A DNA stretch of 64,000 nt from Lethocerus indicus (taxonomy: Eukaryota > Arthropoda > Insecta > Hemiptera > Belostomatidae), in assembly GCA_019843655.1 (NCBI GenBank), contig JACDQD010000009.1, forward strand, positions 687,750-751,749. The letters run 5' to 3'. The position numbers and the translations under genes were made by a program. The notes beneath the pieces are model-generated. The model saw only the letters and a list, made by a program, of their open reading frames with translations, was not told where the DNA came from and searched no databases. How positions within the stretch are numbered: position 1 is the first letter of the stretch; each line of letters starts with the position of its first letter. This document shows, in pieces, positions 47,626-57,654 of the stretch.

Positions 47626-47809
47626 TGTACAAATTATAAAAAAATACAAATATATTTCTCTCAATATTATTATTCTTAACTTAAGTGAACATGGACATTG
47701 TAGGCCAACATTTCTGAATTAAAAGATCCATTTTAAACATTTTTAGCTGAATTTACTTAATTGGCATTATAATTCCATTTAAAAGAAAACTTTGGGGAAT
47801 AATGGCGTT

Positions 47810-48280
47810 TTAATATAAAGTATTTCAATATTTTCATTTAAATACAATAGAAGTACAACTTAATAGTTTAGTTGGTGTTGCAATGAAAGTAAAGAAATTG
47901 AATAATCTATACTGGTTTATTTATACTTCTGAGCAATAATACTTTTGAATTCCTAATTGCCTTTGTACTTAAAAAGAAAAATTAAGTTTCAGGGGGTTAA
48001 CTTTATCCCTTATTAAGTTTTGCAATCGGATTATGGAAGTATCTGAGGCAAGTTTGATTATGCAAGTCCCAAGTAGGAGTTTAAATAGAAAGCAATTCTT
48101 CAAGTTCTACTGTTGCTATGTGGACTTCACTTCGTGAGTTTCTGTATAACTGAACTTTCTTTTGGGCTTTAAAATTATTGAAGAATTCTGTTGAATTTAA
48201 CATAACCCAATAAGGACTGACCGGGATGCATTTAAATTGCAGAGGTGTGCACATGAAATTCCGTCGTAATAAATGAAATT
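47810..48280. repeat. Partner region for arms C and D
   Basis: One contiguous sequence whose left two-thirds is the inverse of 47001-47279 and whose right two-thirds is the inverse of 47338-47625. It looks like a foldback element or an incompletely duplicated one. No coding capacity. Confidence 0.8.
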
Positions 48281-48569
48281 AATTAATAAGAACGCGAGTT
48301 ATAATTAATAATGGCCAATTAAAAACCCTCGAATCGGGTTAACGGCTTTCAGTGTTTATTCTCCTTTACATATTTTATGGTACAGAAACGAAAAAGGTTC
48401 GAATATCTTTTGTTCTGGCAAAAAGTGGGCCGCCTCTTGCATTTATGCCAGATTTTAAACATTCCTATTTGATATTATTCACTGTTATTATTACAACAGG
48501 AGAGCAACAAACCAACGTTATTGATGCTATACTGTTTTGTAAATTTATCCCGGTTTTTATTTTAATATA

Positions 48570-48803
48570 TTAAGGTGTAACCACAAAAGTAATCGACTGT
48601 TTGATAAGATGTATTTCGGTCTTGTGAGGAGTTCCTCAAGAGGGGGGGAAATCGAAAATTTGCCGGAAAAGTGGCAGTTGGAGAGTTGTTGTCGATAATA
48701 TCGGTGAATATATACAGTAGATTAATAATTAAAGTTTCTTTTTTAGCAAAATAAAATGGATTCCAAAGTCAAAATGACAAATAACTTTCGGGCACCCCTA
48801 ATA
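48570..48803 (-). mobile_element. mariner-type MITE (family M), minus orientation
   Basis: TTAAGGTGTAACCACAAAAG at the left and CTTTCGGGCACCCCTAA at the right, with TA-rich flanks. The interior is the inverse of the family landmarks. It is part of an inverted duplication with 51156-51362. Confidence 0.85.
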
Positions 48804-48964
48804 TATTGCACTAATATTGGAGAACGCTTATCTTTTTGTGCAGCCCGTTTGAAAATAAAAATAATCTTATATATATATATTTTTTTTTTCTGCATTTCCT
48901 GGTCGATCCTATACATATAGAATATTTCCCGATTACGGTTGAAAGTAGTAGTTTTGACGGCGTA
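48570..48964. repeat. Inverted duplication arm E
   Basis: The MITE plus 160 bp of flank (AACGCTTATCTTTTTGTGCA, CATTTCCTGGTCGATCC, CCGATTACGGTTGAAAGTAG) is the inverse of 50944-51362. Confidence 0.9.
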
Positions 48965-49259
48965 CAAACACTTCTCGTACAAACACTTGTTGTACAAACA
49001 GTTCTCGTACAAACAAACACTTCACGATATGCACTAGTTGTCGGCCGGGTTTTTACTGGTTGAACTGACAATAAGTAATCCCCTCAATCAAACCCCATCC
49101 GTACGCATTGTACAGTGTTGTAATCTATCGTGTAATTCACTTGTAAAGATCGTGTAATTTACTCGGGCGATTTTGATGATGAGGTCAACATACGAGAACT
49201 TATCCTGTGCTCTCTACCTGAGCATGGTTCCTTTTTGTCCTTTGGCGGCAAAACATATA

Positions 49260-49264
<5 letters not shown>

Positions 49265-49310
<46 letters not shown>
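49265..49310. repeat. (TA)n microsatellite
   Basis: About 23 AT units. The open frame running through this and the next two arrays encodes Ile-Tyr runs and is not a gene. Confidence 0.97.
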
Positions 49311-49312
<2 letters not shown>

Positions 49313-49416
49313 TGGCAAAGGTTGGGGAAGGTTTTGGCCTTGTTTTTGGTGGAAGAAAGCTGGTATCGATTTGCCGAGCCCCGGGGGTATATTGGGGTCA
49401 AACTTAATACTTCCGT

Positions 49417-49420
<4 letters not shown>

Positions 49421-49469
<49 letters not shown>
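49421..49469. repeat. (TA)n microsatellite
   Basis: About 24 AT units, 110 bp from the previous array. The two could pair to form one large stem. Confidence 0.97.
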
Positions 49470-49471
<2 letters not shown>

Positions 49472-49900
49472 ACAGTCCCGAACAATATGGACGAAGAAAT
49501 CTGCCTGTTTCAAACCTTTCACCGCTTCGAGCGTGAAAATGTACGCTGTTGGGCCGGTAGGACCGATTGGTTCCCAAAAGCGTACCTTTACGCCATATCC
49601 TCGCTTTTTTCTTATATCTATATTTATATATTTCCGACGGTAATGAGAGTCATTATGTTACTCGTGTCCTTGACTTCCAGTTCAAGGTTCAAAAAAAAGA
49701 AAAATTGCGCAACAACGCGTTCTGGATGTATTGCGCAATGTTGCGTATCCTTCGGTGGGGGGGGGGAATCGCCCCAACCCCCAGTGCTTCTGCCACGCCG
49801 ATGTGCCGGAGTATTATCGACCGTGTCTCGGGGGTGTTCACTGCACCAAAATGCATTCCCGCGGCCCTTGTCCCACCTGCACTTTTTACCCGTAAATATT

Positions 49901-49902
<2 letters not shown>

Positions 49903-49955
<53 letters not shown>
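49903..49955. repeat. (TA)n microsatellite
   Basis: About 26 AT units. The remainder of 48965-50412 shows no gene. Confidence 0.97.
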
Positions 49956-49956
<1 letters not shown>

Positions 49957-50412
49957 TGCGAAAACTGGACTATTCGCAGACCATCGCAGATCGCGAAACA
50001 AGGTATTGGGAACGAATGTAAAACATCTATATATTAATTTAGAACAGAAATAGGAGGGTTACCAAATTTCGTAAAAATATTTGAAATTCTTTCATTTTAT
50101 TTGGTTCGGCGACCCATCCTTTGGTCTCATTCCTGTCGGAAATGGAGAAAACCCTTCCAGCCGGACGGATGGATAGGGGATGGTGAAAAACCACCCCTGT
50201 CGTCCCCCGGGGCCGTTTATTTATTTGACCCGATCGATCCAATGTAAATTCTGTCCCCTGTCCGGGATCCTATTTTCTGTTGGGGCGCTCGGGTTTCAAT
50301 TTACCGATAGTTTATTGCCATCAGTAGTCTCCCGTGGCCGATATCGGAGTATACGTAATAATCGCTGCCGGGGTAATATCGTCCTATTGGAATGTAACTG
50401 AAGATTTGAAGA

Positions 50413-50489
50413 TCTTCTTGTCTGGTTCGGTCTTTCGCTGGAACAGGGTTTCGGCCGCACGCCGTCTTCAGTAGCAGTAAGTGACTGCG
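50413..50489. mobile_element. Foldback family F, antisense fragment
   Basis: GGTTCGGTCTTTCGCTGGAA and GGGTTTCGGCCGCACGCCGT then CTTCAGTAGCAG. Read in sense, the stem II loop is GTGCG. One arm only. Confidence 0.75.
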
Positions 50490-50690
50490 AAAGGAAACAC
50501 AACTTTGGAGGATTAAGGATGTTTCCATAGATCTTATGTCCCCCGGTGGGGTTTCACTCTAAGGCTATTTTATGATTTTGTAAGGTCAATTTTCGTGTCT
50601 GCCTTACTAATGGTCGTTTAGTAGTCCTAACGGACGTCTCGGCTTGAGTTCATAGTTCGATGTCGCGTCAGTTTAACATCGGTCTAACAT

Positions 50691-50867
50691 ACCCGTCTTA
50701 TGGTCCGCGGGGGGTTGGAATACCGTAGATATCGTGTGCAACGGTTTCGGTTGCTCGCCATCTTCAGTATAGCGGTCTTAGTCACTTTGGCCCCCCCAAA
50801 AAAAAACAAACATCCAAACTGTCAAAAGTGACTGACACGCCGCTACTGAAGACGGCGAGCGGCCGAA
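50691..50867. mobile_element. Foldback family F, copy fused to a MITE
   Basis: Outer GGTCCGCGGGGGGTTGGAAT, an antisense motif (GGTTGCTCGCCATCTTCAG), a short core, and a sense motif GCTA-CTGAAGA at 50842. It breaks exactly at GAAA (50864-50867), where family M sequence AAGTAATCAACATTTTGAC takes over. Confidence 0.8.
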
Positions 50868-50944
50868 AGTAATCAACATTTTGACTTTGGAATTCATTTT
50901 ATTTTACTAAATAAAGAACCTTTATTTATATTCACCGATATTAT
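50868..50944 (+). mobile_element. mariner-type MITE (family M) fragment
   Basis: AAGTAATCAACATTTTGACT through TTCACCGATATTAT. Both terminal repeats are lost, and it is fused to family F on the left and to arm F (50944) on the right. Confidence 0.75.
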
Positions 50945-51027
50945 ACGCCGTCAAAACTACTACTTTCAACCGTAATCGGGAAATATTCTATATGTATAAG
51001 GTCGACCAGGAAATGCAGAAACAAAAA

Positions 51028-51058
<31 letters not shown>

Positions 51059-51362
51059 AATATATATATATATAAGATTATTTTTATTTTCAAACGGGCT
51101 GCACAAAAAGATAAGCGTTCTCCAATATTAGTGCAATATATTAGGGGTGCCCGAAAGTTATTTGTCATTTTGACTTTGGAATTCATTTTATTTTGCTAAA
51201 AAAGAAACTTTAATTATTAATCTACTATATATTATCGACAACAACTCTCCGCCGCCACTTTTCCGGCAAATTTTCGATTTCCCCCCCTTCTTGAGAAACT
51301 CCTCACAAGACCGAAATACATCTTATCAAATTGTCGATTACTTTTAGGTACACCTAATATTT
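50944..51362. repeat. Inverted duplication arm F (contains a family M MITE at 51156-51362)
   Basis: Inverse of 48570-48964: ACGCCGTCAAAACTACTACT through GGGCTGCACAAAAAGATAAG, then a full MITE (TTAGGGGTGCCCGAAAGTTA to ACTTTTAGGTACACCTAA). A (TA)n run at 51033-51074 has grown relative to the partner. Confidence 0.9.
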
Positions 51363-51675
51363 GCCGGACTGGAATCTTCGAAAATATATTTTTACAAATT
51401 AACGGGTCTGTTATTTGGATTGGTTTAATTTTGTTCGTATAGGCATTTGTGTAACCGCGGTGATGCGATGGGGGTTGACGTGGGGCGGATGGCGCTAAGC
51501 CGCCGCCGCCTCCTCCACCGAGGGTTTAAATATAGTCGAGGGTAGAAGGATCAATAAGTCGTTACGAGGGGGTGCAAAGGTCAAGAAGAACTTCCCCCCC
51601 CCTTTACCCCCACCATATACAGATACACACACGTACACATTGAGGAAGTTGAGACCTTTCCTTACCCCGTGTTTC

Positions 51676-52060
51676 AGAGTTGACAAGAGCCAAATAGTTG
51701 GACTTAAACAGAAAATTTGGACTCTTGAGGCCGTTACTAAAACGGACATCAAAATTGACCTTAAGTAACAAACTGACAATCTACAAAGGGATACTTAAAC
51801 CGACACGGATAGAACGGTATAGAGCTATGGGGTTCCACCACCACCGAGACATCCGACATCCCTCTCATACAGAGATTTCTGTCAAAAGTCCTTAGTAAAG
51901 TCCTTATGCTCCCCCAGGAGGTATGTTTCTGACCGCACAATCCAACAACCTCAACATATCCTGAAGTTCCACTCCCGGCTTTATCCTCGTCCCAATCCCA
52001 TCTTCTTAGCCCTTAGACTATAATTGTCCTTCTGTGAAAAGTGCCATCTTCGGGTTGGGT
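51676..52060 (+). pseudogene. jockey-clade retrotransposon fragment (plus strand)
   Basis: A degenerate frame includes RKFGLLRPLLKRTSKLTLSN then KLTIYKGILKPT, matching the jockey LSLxNKxxLYxxILKP segment that precedes the QLWG motif. A GIELWG-like stretch is broken by frameshift (AGAGCTATGGGGTTCCACCA). It is paralogous to 21862-22300. 51363-51675 and 52061-52695 show nothing else recognised. Confidence 0.7.
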
Positions 52061-52695
52061 TCCTTTTATCGCGAAATACGTGCGAAAAAAAGGTCAGCAC
52101 TTGTACTTATAACGTAAATTATGTTTTGTTGATTGTACAAAATTAAAAAAAAAATGAATCTAACCACCTGGGGGGGGGGTGTATTCCGCCCCATCCAGTA
52201 GCTGGGGTTTTTGTCTGCACATTGTGTCACATGTTGGCCTGTAATTTAATTGTCTCGGGGTCAGTGGGGTGCATAAATTATAAACCGGAACCAGATAAAC
52301 CTCACGTGTAAAACACGCAAGAAGTCCTTCCGTCCGGCATACGGTATACCGCGTATACCTGCGTTTAATAATTGTAAAAGTGAAAGCAGAAAAAGTACAA
52401 TGTAAATGACTTTATATACCCAATAGACAATTTACACTCTCTTAAACGTACGTAATTTCAACGACGTACTACTACAACAACTGAATACCGTACAAGAGTA
52501 CCGACATCCGGTACAAGAACTTGAATGATGTAGATGATGATGATGATGAATTTAATTGTGATGACAATTGTCTGTTGAAAAAGTATCGCGAATTTTAGAT
52601 TTCCCGCCAAATAAGTGTATTCAATCTACGGTTTTTCATATTCGTACACAATTTCGGCCGTCGTCAATGTTTTAAAGCCGCGTTTTTTTTCCGGT

Positions 52696-53225
52696 TCGTC
52701 TTCGATTTTTACCCGTCCCCGAAAAACGGATCGGAGAATCCGCACCGAATTTTGTGCGAAAAATAAAAGTATGCGGTGAAATGGCTATACCTTAGACCGG
52801 AGCGACGTTTATCGGATGGTACAAAATCGGTTTTCGGAGGGCCGCGAAGGGCGCCCGAGCACGTCAAAAACGGACAAAAAAAAAATTGACGAAGTTAGTA
52901 AATTACCAACTGGAGTTCGTCTACTACTCCAGAAACGAAATCTTCCAGATTTGTGGCGGAACAAAAATTGGCTTTTGCGCCACGATAACGCCCCTGCTGT
53001 TCGTTCACACATCGGTTTCATGTGCACGAATTTTCGGCCGAAAACAACACACCGGATCCTCTGAATTTTTCCATTTTTGCCAAAACTGAAAAGGCACACG
53101 AAAGGGGGTTTTTTGCTTGCTTCCGGCTGTCGAAGCGGCGCTCGGTCAATGCGCCGACGCCGGTTCGAATTCTCCTCCGGATTGCAATTTACGACGGTAA
53201 TTTCCGACAGTTATTGGTCTAAATC
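52696..53225 (+). pseudogene. mariner transposase remnant (plus strand)
   Basis: Broken frames carry RFSEGREGRPSTSKTDKKKI (mariner helix-turn-helix tail, GRPSTS motif) and NWLLRHDNAPAVRSHI, the catalytic W-x-HDNAP block (the HDNAPxH region with the second Asp). Then FHFCQN and PKLKRHTKG correspond to FLFPKLKxxLKG. Many frameshifts and an internal deletion; dead. Confidence 0.85.
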
Positions 53226-53883
53226 TTGTAAATGTACAGAACTTGAAGAGAGCGACTCGTTTGTTGACGTGAACTTGGGCGCTTTTGTCGTCGGATGAAG
53301 TTTACGTAATCTCTTACCGTTCTTCGGGTTTCCTCCTACCTTTGTCATTCAAATTAGCGCTTTCTGTTCATCCCCGAGAATTTCTGCCTCCGATTATTCT
53401 TTTGACAGAATTTTTACCGTCAGGTGAAAAAGAGGGTCCTGTTTGTGACACAACAACGCTGTGTTGTTTCGCCAAAATCGCATTCTGCCAGCCAAATATT
53501 ATAAATTTCAATGCGGATTTAAAAGTGATTTTTCAGGATTTCAAATTTATTTTTTTTTCATTCCTGCCATATTTTTTTCCACTGGCCAAAATATGAGCCC
53601 CCGTTTCAAGCGTGGATTTTTACTCTCCTCCATTTTTCGGTTAGGTTATTATTAGACGGCGATTGGACCGATCTAATTGAGGCGAATACCAATTTATAAA
53701 TTAAGTATAGAAACGCGAGAAACGCGGAAAAGTGGATAAACTACTGATAAAGGACAGCGAAAATAATCCCAACAACAGAAAAGGAAAATCCAAGGAATGA
53801 AAACAATAGAAAAACAAATAGCAAAAATTATAATAGACGGATTAAAAACTGGTTGAATTAGGGTAATTTTCCCTGTTATGGTA

Positions 53884-54118
53884 TTAACCCTCTATGGACC
53901 CTTGTAACTTTCAGTTCATATTTCAATTTATCGAGATTTTACCAAATAATTATAGCTTTGTCTCGTGAGATGGCGGATAAATCTTATAACGTTTTCAGGA
54001 CAACCAAATATCGATATCATTTTTTTTTCATTCGCATATATAGGTTTATAATTGCTGGGTTTTCGTTCCCCCAATTTTTTTGGATTTAAAATGAAAATTC
54101 GGCCAGTAGAGGGTTAAT
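53884..54118. mobile_element. piggyBac-type MITE (family P1)
   Basis: Perfect TTAA at both ends, CCCTCTATGGACCC at the left and GGCCAGTAGAGGG at the right. The full family interior is present. The preceding 53226-53883 is unrecognised. Confidence 0.88.
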
Positions 54119-54193
54119 TTCGGATTATAAAAAATGGCGTTTTTCTTTCATTAGTGTTTTTTTTTTATTATTGCACAATCAATAGTCTTATAG

Positions 54194-54243
54194 GCGCCAA
54201 TTTTTTTGGATTTAAAATAAAAATTCGGCCCGTAGAGTGTTAA
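54194..54243. mobile_element. piggyBac-type MITE (family P1), right-end fragment
   Basis: GCCAATTTTTTTGGATTTAA then AATTCGGCCCGTAGAGTG and TTAA. Only the last 50 bp of the family, 75 bp after a full copy. 54244-54786 otherwise holds only a (GA)n run at about 54608-54632. Confidence 0.8.
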
Positions 54244-54786
54244 TATTGTAAAAAATACAAGTAGCCTCTGTCTCAATAATGTAGAAAGCGTGCGTTAACC
54301 GATATTTGAATGTCGTTTTCTAGGTGTTCCATTTAAATTTTTTTTTTTTTAATATAGTGTTATTTGTATGAAATTTTTTTTATCAGAGTGTGAAATTTCG
54401 CCGAGAAAAATTGTACTTTTTTCCGGACGTCAGAGGAGAATTCGGCCACTTTTCCCCTGACAAAAAAAGACCCCCCAACCCCCTAAACCCCTCGAGATAT
54501 TGTATTTTAAATAAGATATTGAGTATTTTAACCGCGTATTCACCGGGTGAATTGTTCGTACGCGTCTGTACCCCGCCAAGGGCGTATATTCAGTCGAGAT
54601 GCAATGAGAGGGAGAGAGAGAGAGAGAGAGAGATAGACGTCTAATGTGGGTCGATGAGTCAGATGTGAGTCACTGAGGCGGTTCACTTTTTCACGTCGGT
54701 GGTTGCATTCTCTCCCATTACCCCGGCCTTTCTATATTACCCCGACACAATGCGCCGTCCTTTAATTCCCCTTTATTTTCCCCGGT

Positions 54787-54833
54787 TTTCAGACCGTTTT
54801 TGGCCGTTCGCCGTCTTCAGTAGCAGTGCCCAG
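54787..54833. mobile_element. Foldback family F, short antisense fragment
   Basis: CAGACCGTTTTTGGCCGTTC then GCCGTCTTCAGTAGCAG. The GAAA core is mutated here (reads AAAA in sense). Confidence 0.6.
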
Positions 54834-54912
54834 TCCAGTGGGGGGCCTCTCTAAGCTTCCCGGTTTCTATCGTGTCACTTTCCCAATGGCGAATCCAATT
54901 TCCGAATGACTC

Positions 54913-54913
<1 letters not shown>

Positions 54914-54970
<57 letters not shown>

Positions 54971-54972
54971 TA
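54914..54972. repeat. (TA)n microsatellite
   Basis: About 28 TA units with one TACATA interruption near the end. Confidence 0.97.
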
Positions 54973-55284
54973 GCGTGGGACAAGCCCTGTCTAGGAAGTC
55001 CTAGTGATAAGTTGTGGTCGCCTAAACTTTCGCCCATTGAAAATAATCCATTTTCTATAGTAAAAATTGAATTGCCACTAACTTCCGGTGATACATTCCC
55101 ATCTCCCGAACTCCGCCGGAAGGTTCAGAAGAACCGCCGAAGGAAACTCCCGGCAACAGGAAATCTGCGTTAATTCGATTTCTGGTCGCGGAAATTTTCC
55201 ATACGTAAAATGAATGCTTTCGAGGGGACGTTTCAATCAATGGGAAAGTTTATTCCATTTTTTTGGTGTCAAAAGCGGATTATA

Positions 55285-55735
55285 GTGTTCTACGAGGTCT
55301 GTTCAAAAAGTATTCGCGAATTCGGGGTTTTTACTAAAATTATTTACTTATTTACGAATATCTATTTTGTCCCCTATTACCGGATACCCGTTTTTCCAAT
55401 CCTCAAGCGCCTCGAAAATTCATTTTTCCGACCTCGTCAAGCTCCGTCTTCGATGCCGTTTTATCCCCTCGACTGAAGCGTAGCGTCGTCCTTTCGTGCG
55501 CCTTTTCAGTTTTCGGGAACGAGAAAAAAAAAAAAGTCCACTGGGGGCGGGGGGCCTGACATTATTATTTTTTGTCCGTTTCTGGCACCCTTCGCATTTT
55601 CTCGGCCCTCCGAACACATTTTGTACCTTCCGATAAACGTCGCTTCGGTCTAAGGTGTAGCCCTTCATCGCAGAGTCAACATTCGATACGCTTCCGCGCA
55701 CTTAATTTTCTTTTGCCCGCAAAATTCGACTCTTT
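55285..55735 (-). pseudogene. mariner element, internally deleted (minus strand)
   Basis: On the minus strand an N-terminal piece (TLDRSDVYRKVQNVFGGPRK, shared with 52790-52850) is joined to the C-terminal piece RKLKRRTKGRRYASVEGIK, then FEALEDWKNGYPVIGDKIDI and a terminal ACTTTTTGAACAGACCTCGT. GDKIDI-like ends and the TCAAAAAGT terminal repeat are mariner features. The catalytic middle is deleted. Confidence 0.85.
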
Positions 55736-55965
55736 AAAAGATTAACTCTGAACATTCACGACGGCTGAAATTGTCGGCATAAGTGAGTAATACGTGTGTA
55801 CAAACATTGAGGCTACAAAAAAAAACCGTAGATCGAATATAACTTATTTCACGGAAATCTGAAATTCGCGGTTTTTGGGGTAAATCTATTCCAATTCCCA
55901 AAGGGAACCCCGATACGTGTGGTTCCTCTTCCGGGTTCGTGTACCCTTTCATTTCAGCGCGGAAT

Positions 55966-56022
55966 GCCGGGTTTCGACAGTTGTGAAACGGACTACTGAA
56001 GACGGCGAGAAGCCGAAACCGA
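55966..56022. mobile_element. Foldback family F, short sense fragment
   Basis: ACTA then CTGAAGA at about 55994, stem II GGC/GCC with loop GAGAA, then GAAACC. The downstream stem I partner is lost. Confidence 0.65.
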
Positions 56023-56149
56023 AAACTTTTTTCATTTACGACTTTTCTTATCGTACAAATACAAATTTCTTTATTTTTCAATCGGAAAAACGAAAAAACG
56101 CCCTACAGATATTGGTCAACACATGCATTCCCGGCCATGGGTAAAATTC

Positions 56150-56345
56150 CTCCCGACATACCAAATGTTCCTTACAGACGCCTGAAAAGGAAGTGGCCAC
56201 GCCACCTAAATGATTAAATAAAATGTTTAAATAAATAAAATTAAAAAAAAGGGAGGGAACTAGTGGGTTTCTCCTCTAATTGTTGACTATTGTAGCTAGT
56301 GCTTTCATAAATGTTGCTTGTTGTATAATTTTACAGTAAGGGAAA
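56150..56345 (+). pseudogene. jockey-clade retrotransposon, 3' end
   Basis: Reads PPDIPNVPYRRLKRKWPRHL, then a 3' UTR with ACTAGTGGGTTTCTCCTCTA. It ends GTATAATTTTACAG-TAAGGGAAAAATAAAA. It is 5'-truncated immediately before the last 20 codons of ORF2. Confidence 0.85.
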
Positions 56346-57324
56346 AATAAAAATTAAAATTCGACGTTGACATTTAAGATTTCCGCCCAGTCAGTAGGGG
56401 GATGATTCCCCCGTCGTGCCTTTTTGTGGTGGGGAGTGTATACTCCCCTCCACTTTCTGATATTCCCCCTCCGATCCCTTTCGCCCCCCCCCCCCGATCC
56501 TCGTGAGTGGCACAACTCGCTCCAGTCCGCAGTCAGCTCTCCGCCGCCAACTTGTGCTCTCGCCACTATAGTCCGGCCGCTAAACTATAGTTTATTCCGC
56601 TTACGGTGTTTTTTTTCGCCTCGCTCAGTGTTCGACATTTACCCCCGCCGCCCCCGCCCGGTCACACCGCTCTGTTGTATCGATCAGATTGATCGCCCTT
56701 CCAAGTCGGTCCCTCCGTTGTTATTTTTGAATTGATTTCCGTTACAGTGCGATACGAATCCGTTGTACGAGATGTACGGGAGTGCCACTTGAGAGACGAC
56801 AAATACCCCTCATCCCCACCCCTAAATCCCCCCACCCACCCACCTTCCCCCGGTTTCCGCCCCCAATTATGTCAAAGACCATCAACGCCTACCGAGTGTA
56901 AGTACAATATATCGTTTTTATAACCAGGTCATATAAAATAGGGTAAATTTTGGGCCGACCTCTGTCTGCGGTATTGCAATACCCCGTTAATTTTGCCCCG
57001 GAACGGTGGCGCTATCTGTCGACGCTGGACTTAAAATGGACACGTTCATACAGTGTATTACACAACGCCGGCCGGTACCCTGTGTACAAACGTACGTTTT
57101 TTTTATTTTACACTTAATTTTATCCATGGTTTCTCCATACCCGTCATCGGTTCCTAGGCGATGGGTCGGCGGCTAACCCGCGTGCTCCGTCGGGTATCGA
57201 CCCGTGTGTGTTTGGACGTGGTGGGGGGGATTCGTCCTCCAACCCTTATATATAGGAGGGGGTTGTGCAACCCCCGAACGCCGGGAGGATATAAGTTACG
57301 ATCGGTTGCAAACAAAATATTAGT
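56346..57324. other. Unassigned, relatively GC-rich stretch
   Basis: No recognised gene. It has C-runs near 56487-56498 and a CCCACCCACCCACC tract near 56828. An acceptor-like TTTCCGTTACAG at 56747 is followed by an open CDTNPLYEMYGSAT and a stop at 56790-56792; the NPLY resembles a cytoplasmic NPxY sorting signal, but one short peptide does not prove an exon. Confidence 0.3.
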
Positions 57325-57462
57325 GCCGCTATACCAGAAAGTGATCGGCATTTTGACTTTGGAATCCATTAGGAAACTTCTACTCACCGATATTATCGAC
57401 ACAACTCTTGCGAAGAGCTTCCTCACAAGACCGAAATACATCTTATCGGGTACAGCTTAATA
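57325..57462 (+). mobile_element. mariner-type MITE (family M), short copy
   Basis: AGAAAGTGATCGGCATTTTG, TTTGGAATCCATTAGGAAAC, TCACCGATATTATCGACACA, CAAGACCGAAATACATCTTA. It is reduced to about 140 bp by internal deletions. Confidence 0.8.
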
Positions 57463-57654
57463 TATTGAGACTTTACCTTCCGTTCGTACACGATATATAT
57501 TCGATTCGTGCCCAAATTCGGGCCAGTTGTGCGAGTATGTTTGTTTTGGGCAAAAAAAAACAGTTTTGCAAACACTGCACTTTGCACGCCGAGTTTACCT
57601 CAGGATTGATCTTTTTTCGCCCCACCCCCCCATCGCTGTAAGAACCTACCGCCA

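Larger units (their letters stand above)
45626..48290. other. CpG-poor block of distinct composition
   Basis: From about 46.28 to 48.28 kb I count only about a dozen CpG dinucleotides in 2 kb, whereas neighbouring DNA has several per 100 bp. It contains a splice-flanked segment (46618-46688), nested inverted repeats, and one CpG-rich family F insertion at 46046-46279. Presence of the local mobile family argues that it belongs to this genome. Confidence 0.6.

Noticed and set aside
45626..48290. CpG-poor block as foreign contamination
   Set aside because: It contains a copy of the local foldback family at 46046-46279, which links it to the same genome. A chimeric join still needs read support to exclude.
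49235..50053. A 272-codon open frame on the plus strand
   Set aside because: It runs through three (TA)n arrays giving Ile-Tyr runs, and the intervening pieces are unrelated non-coding DNA.
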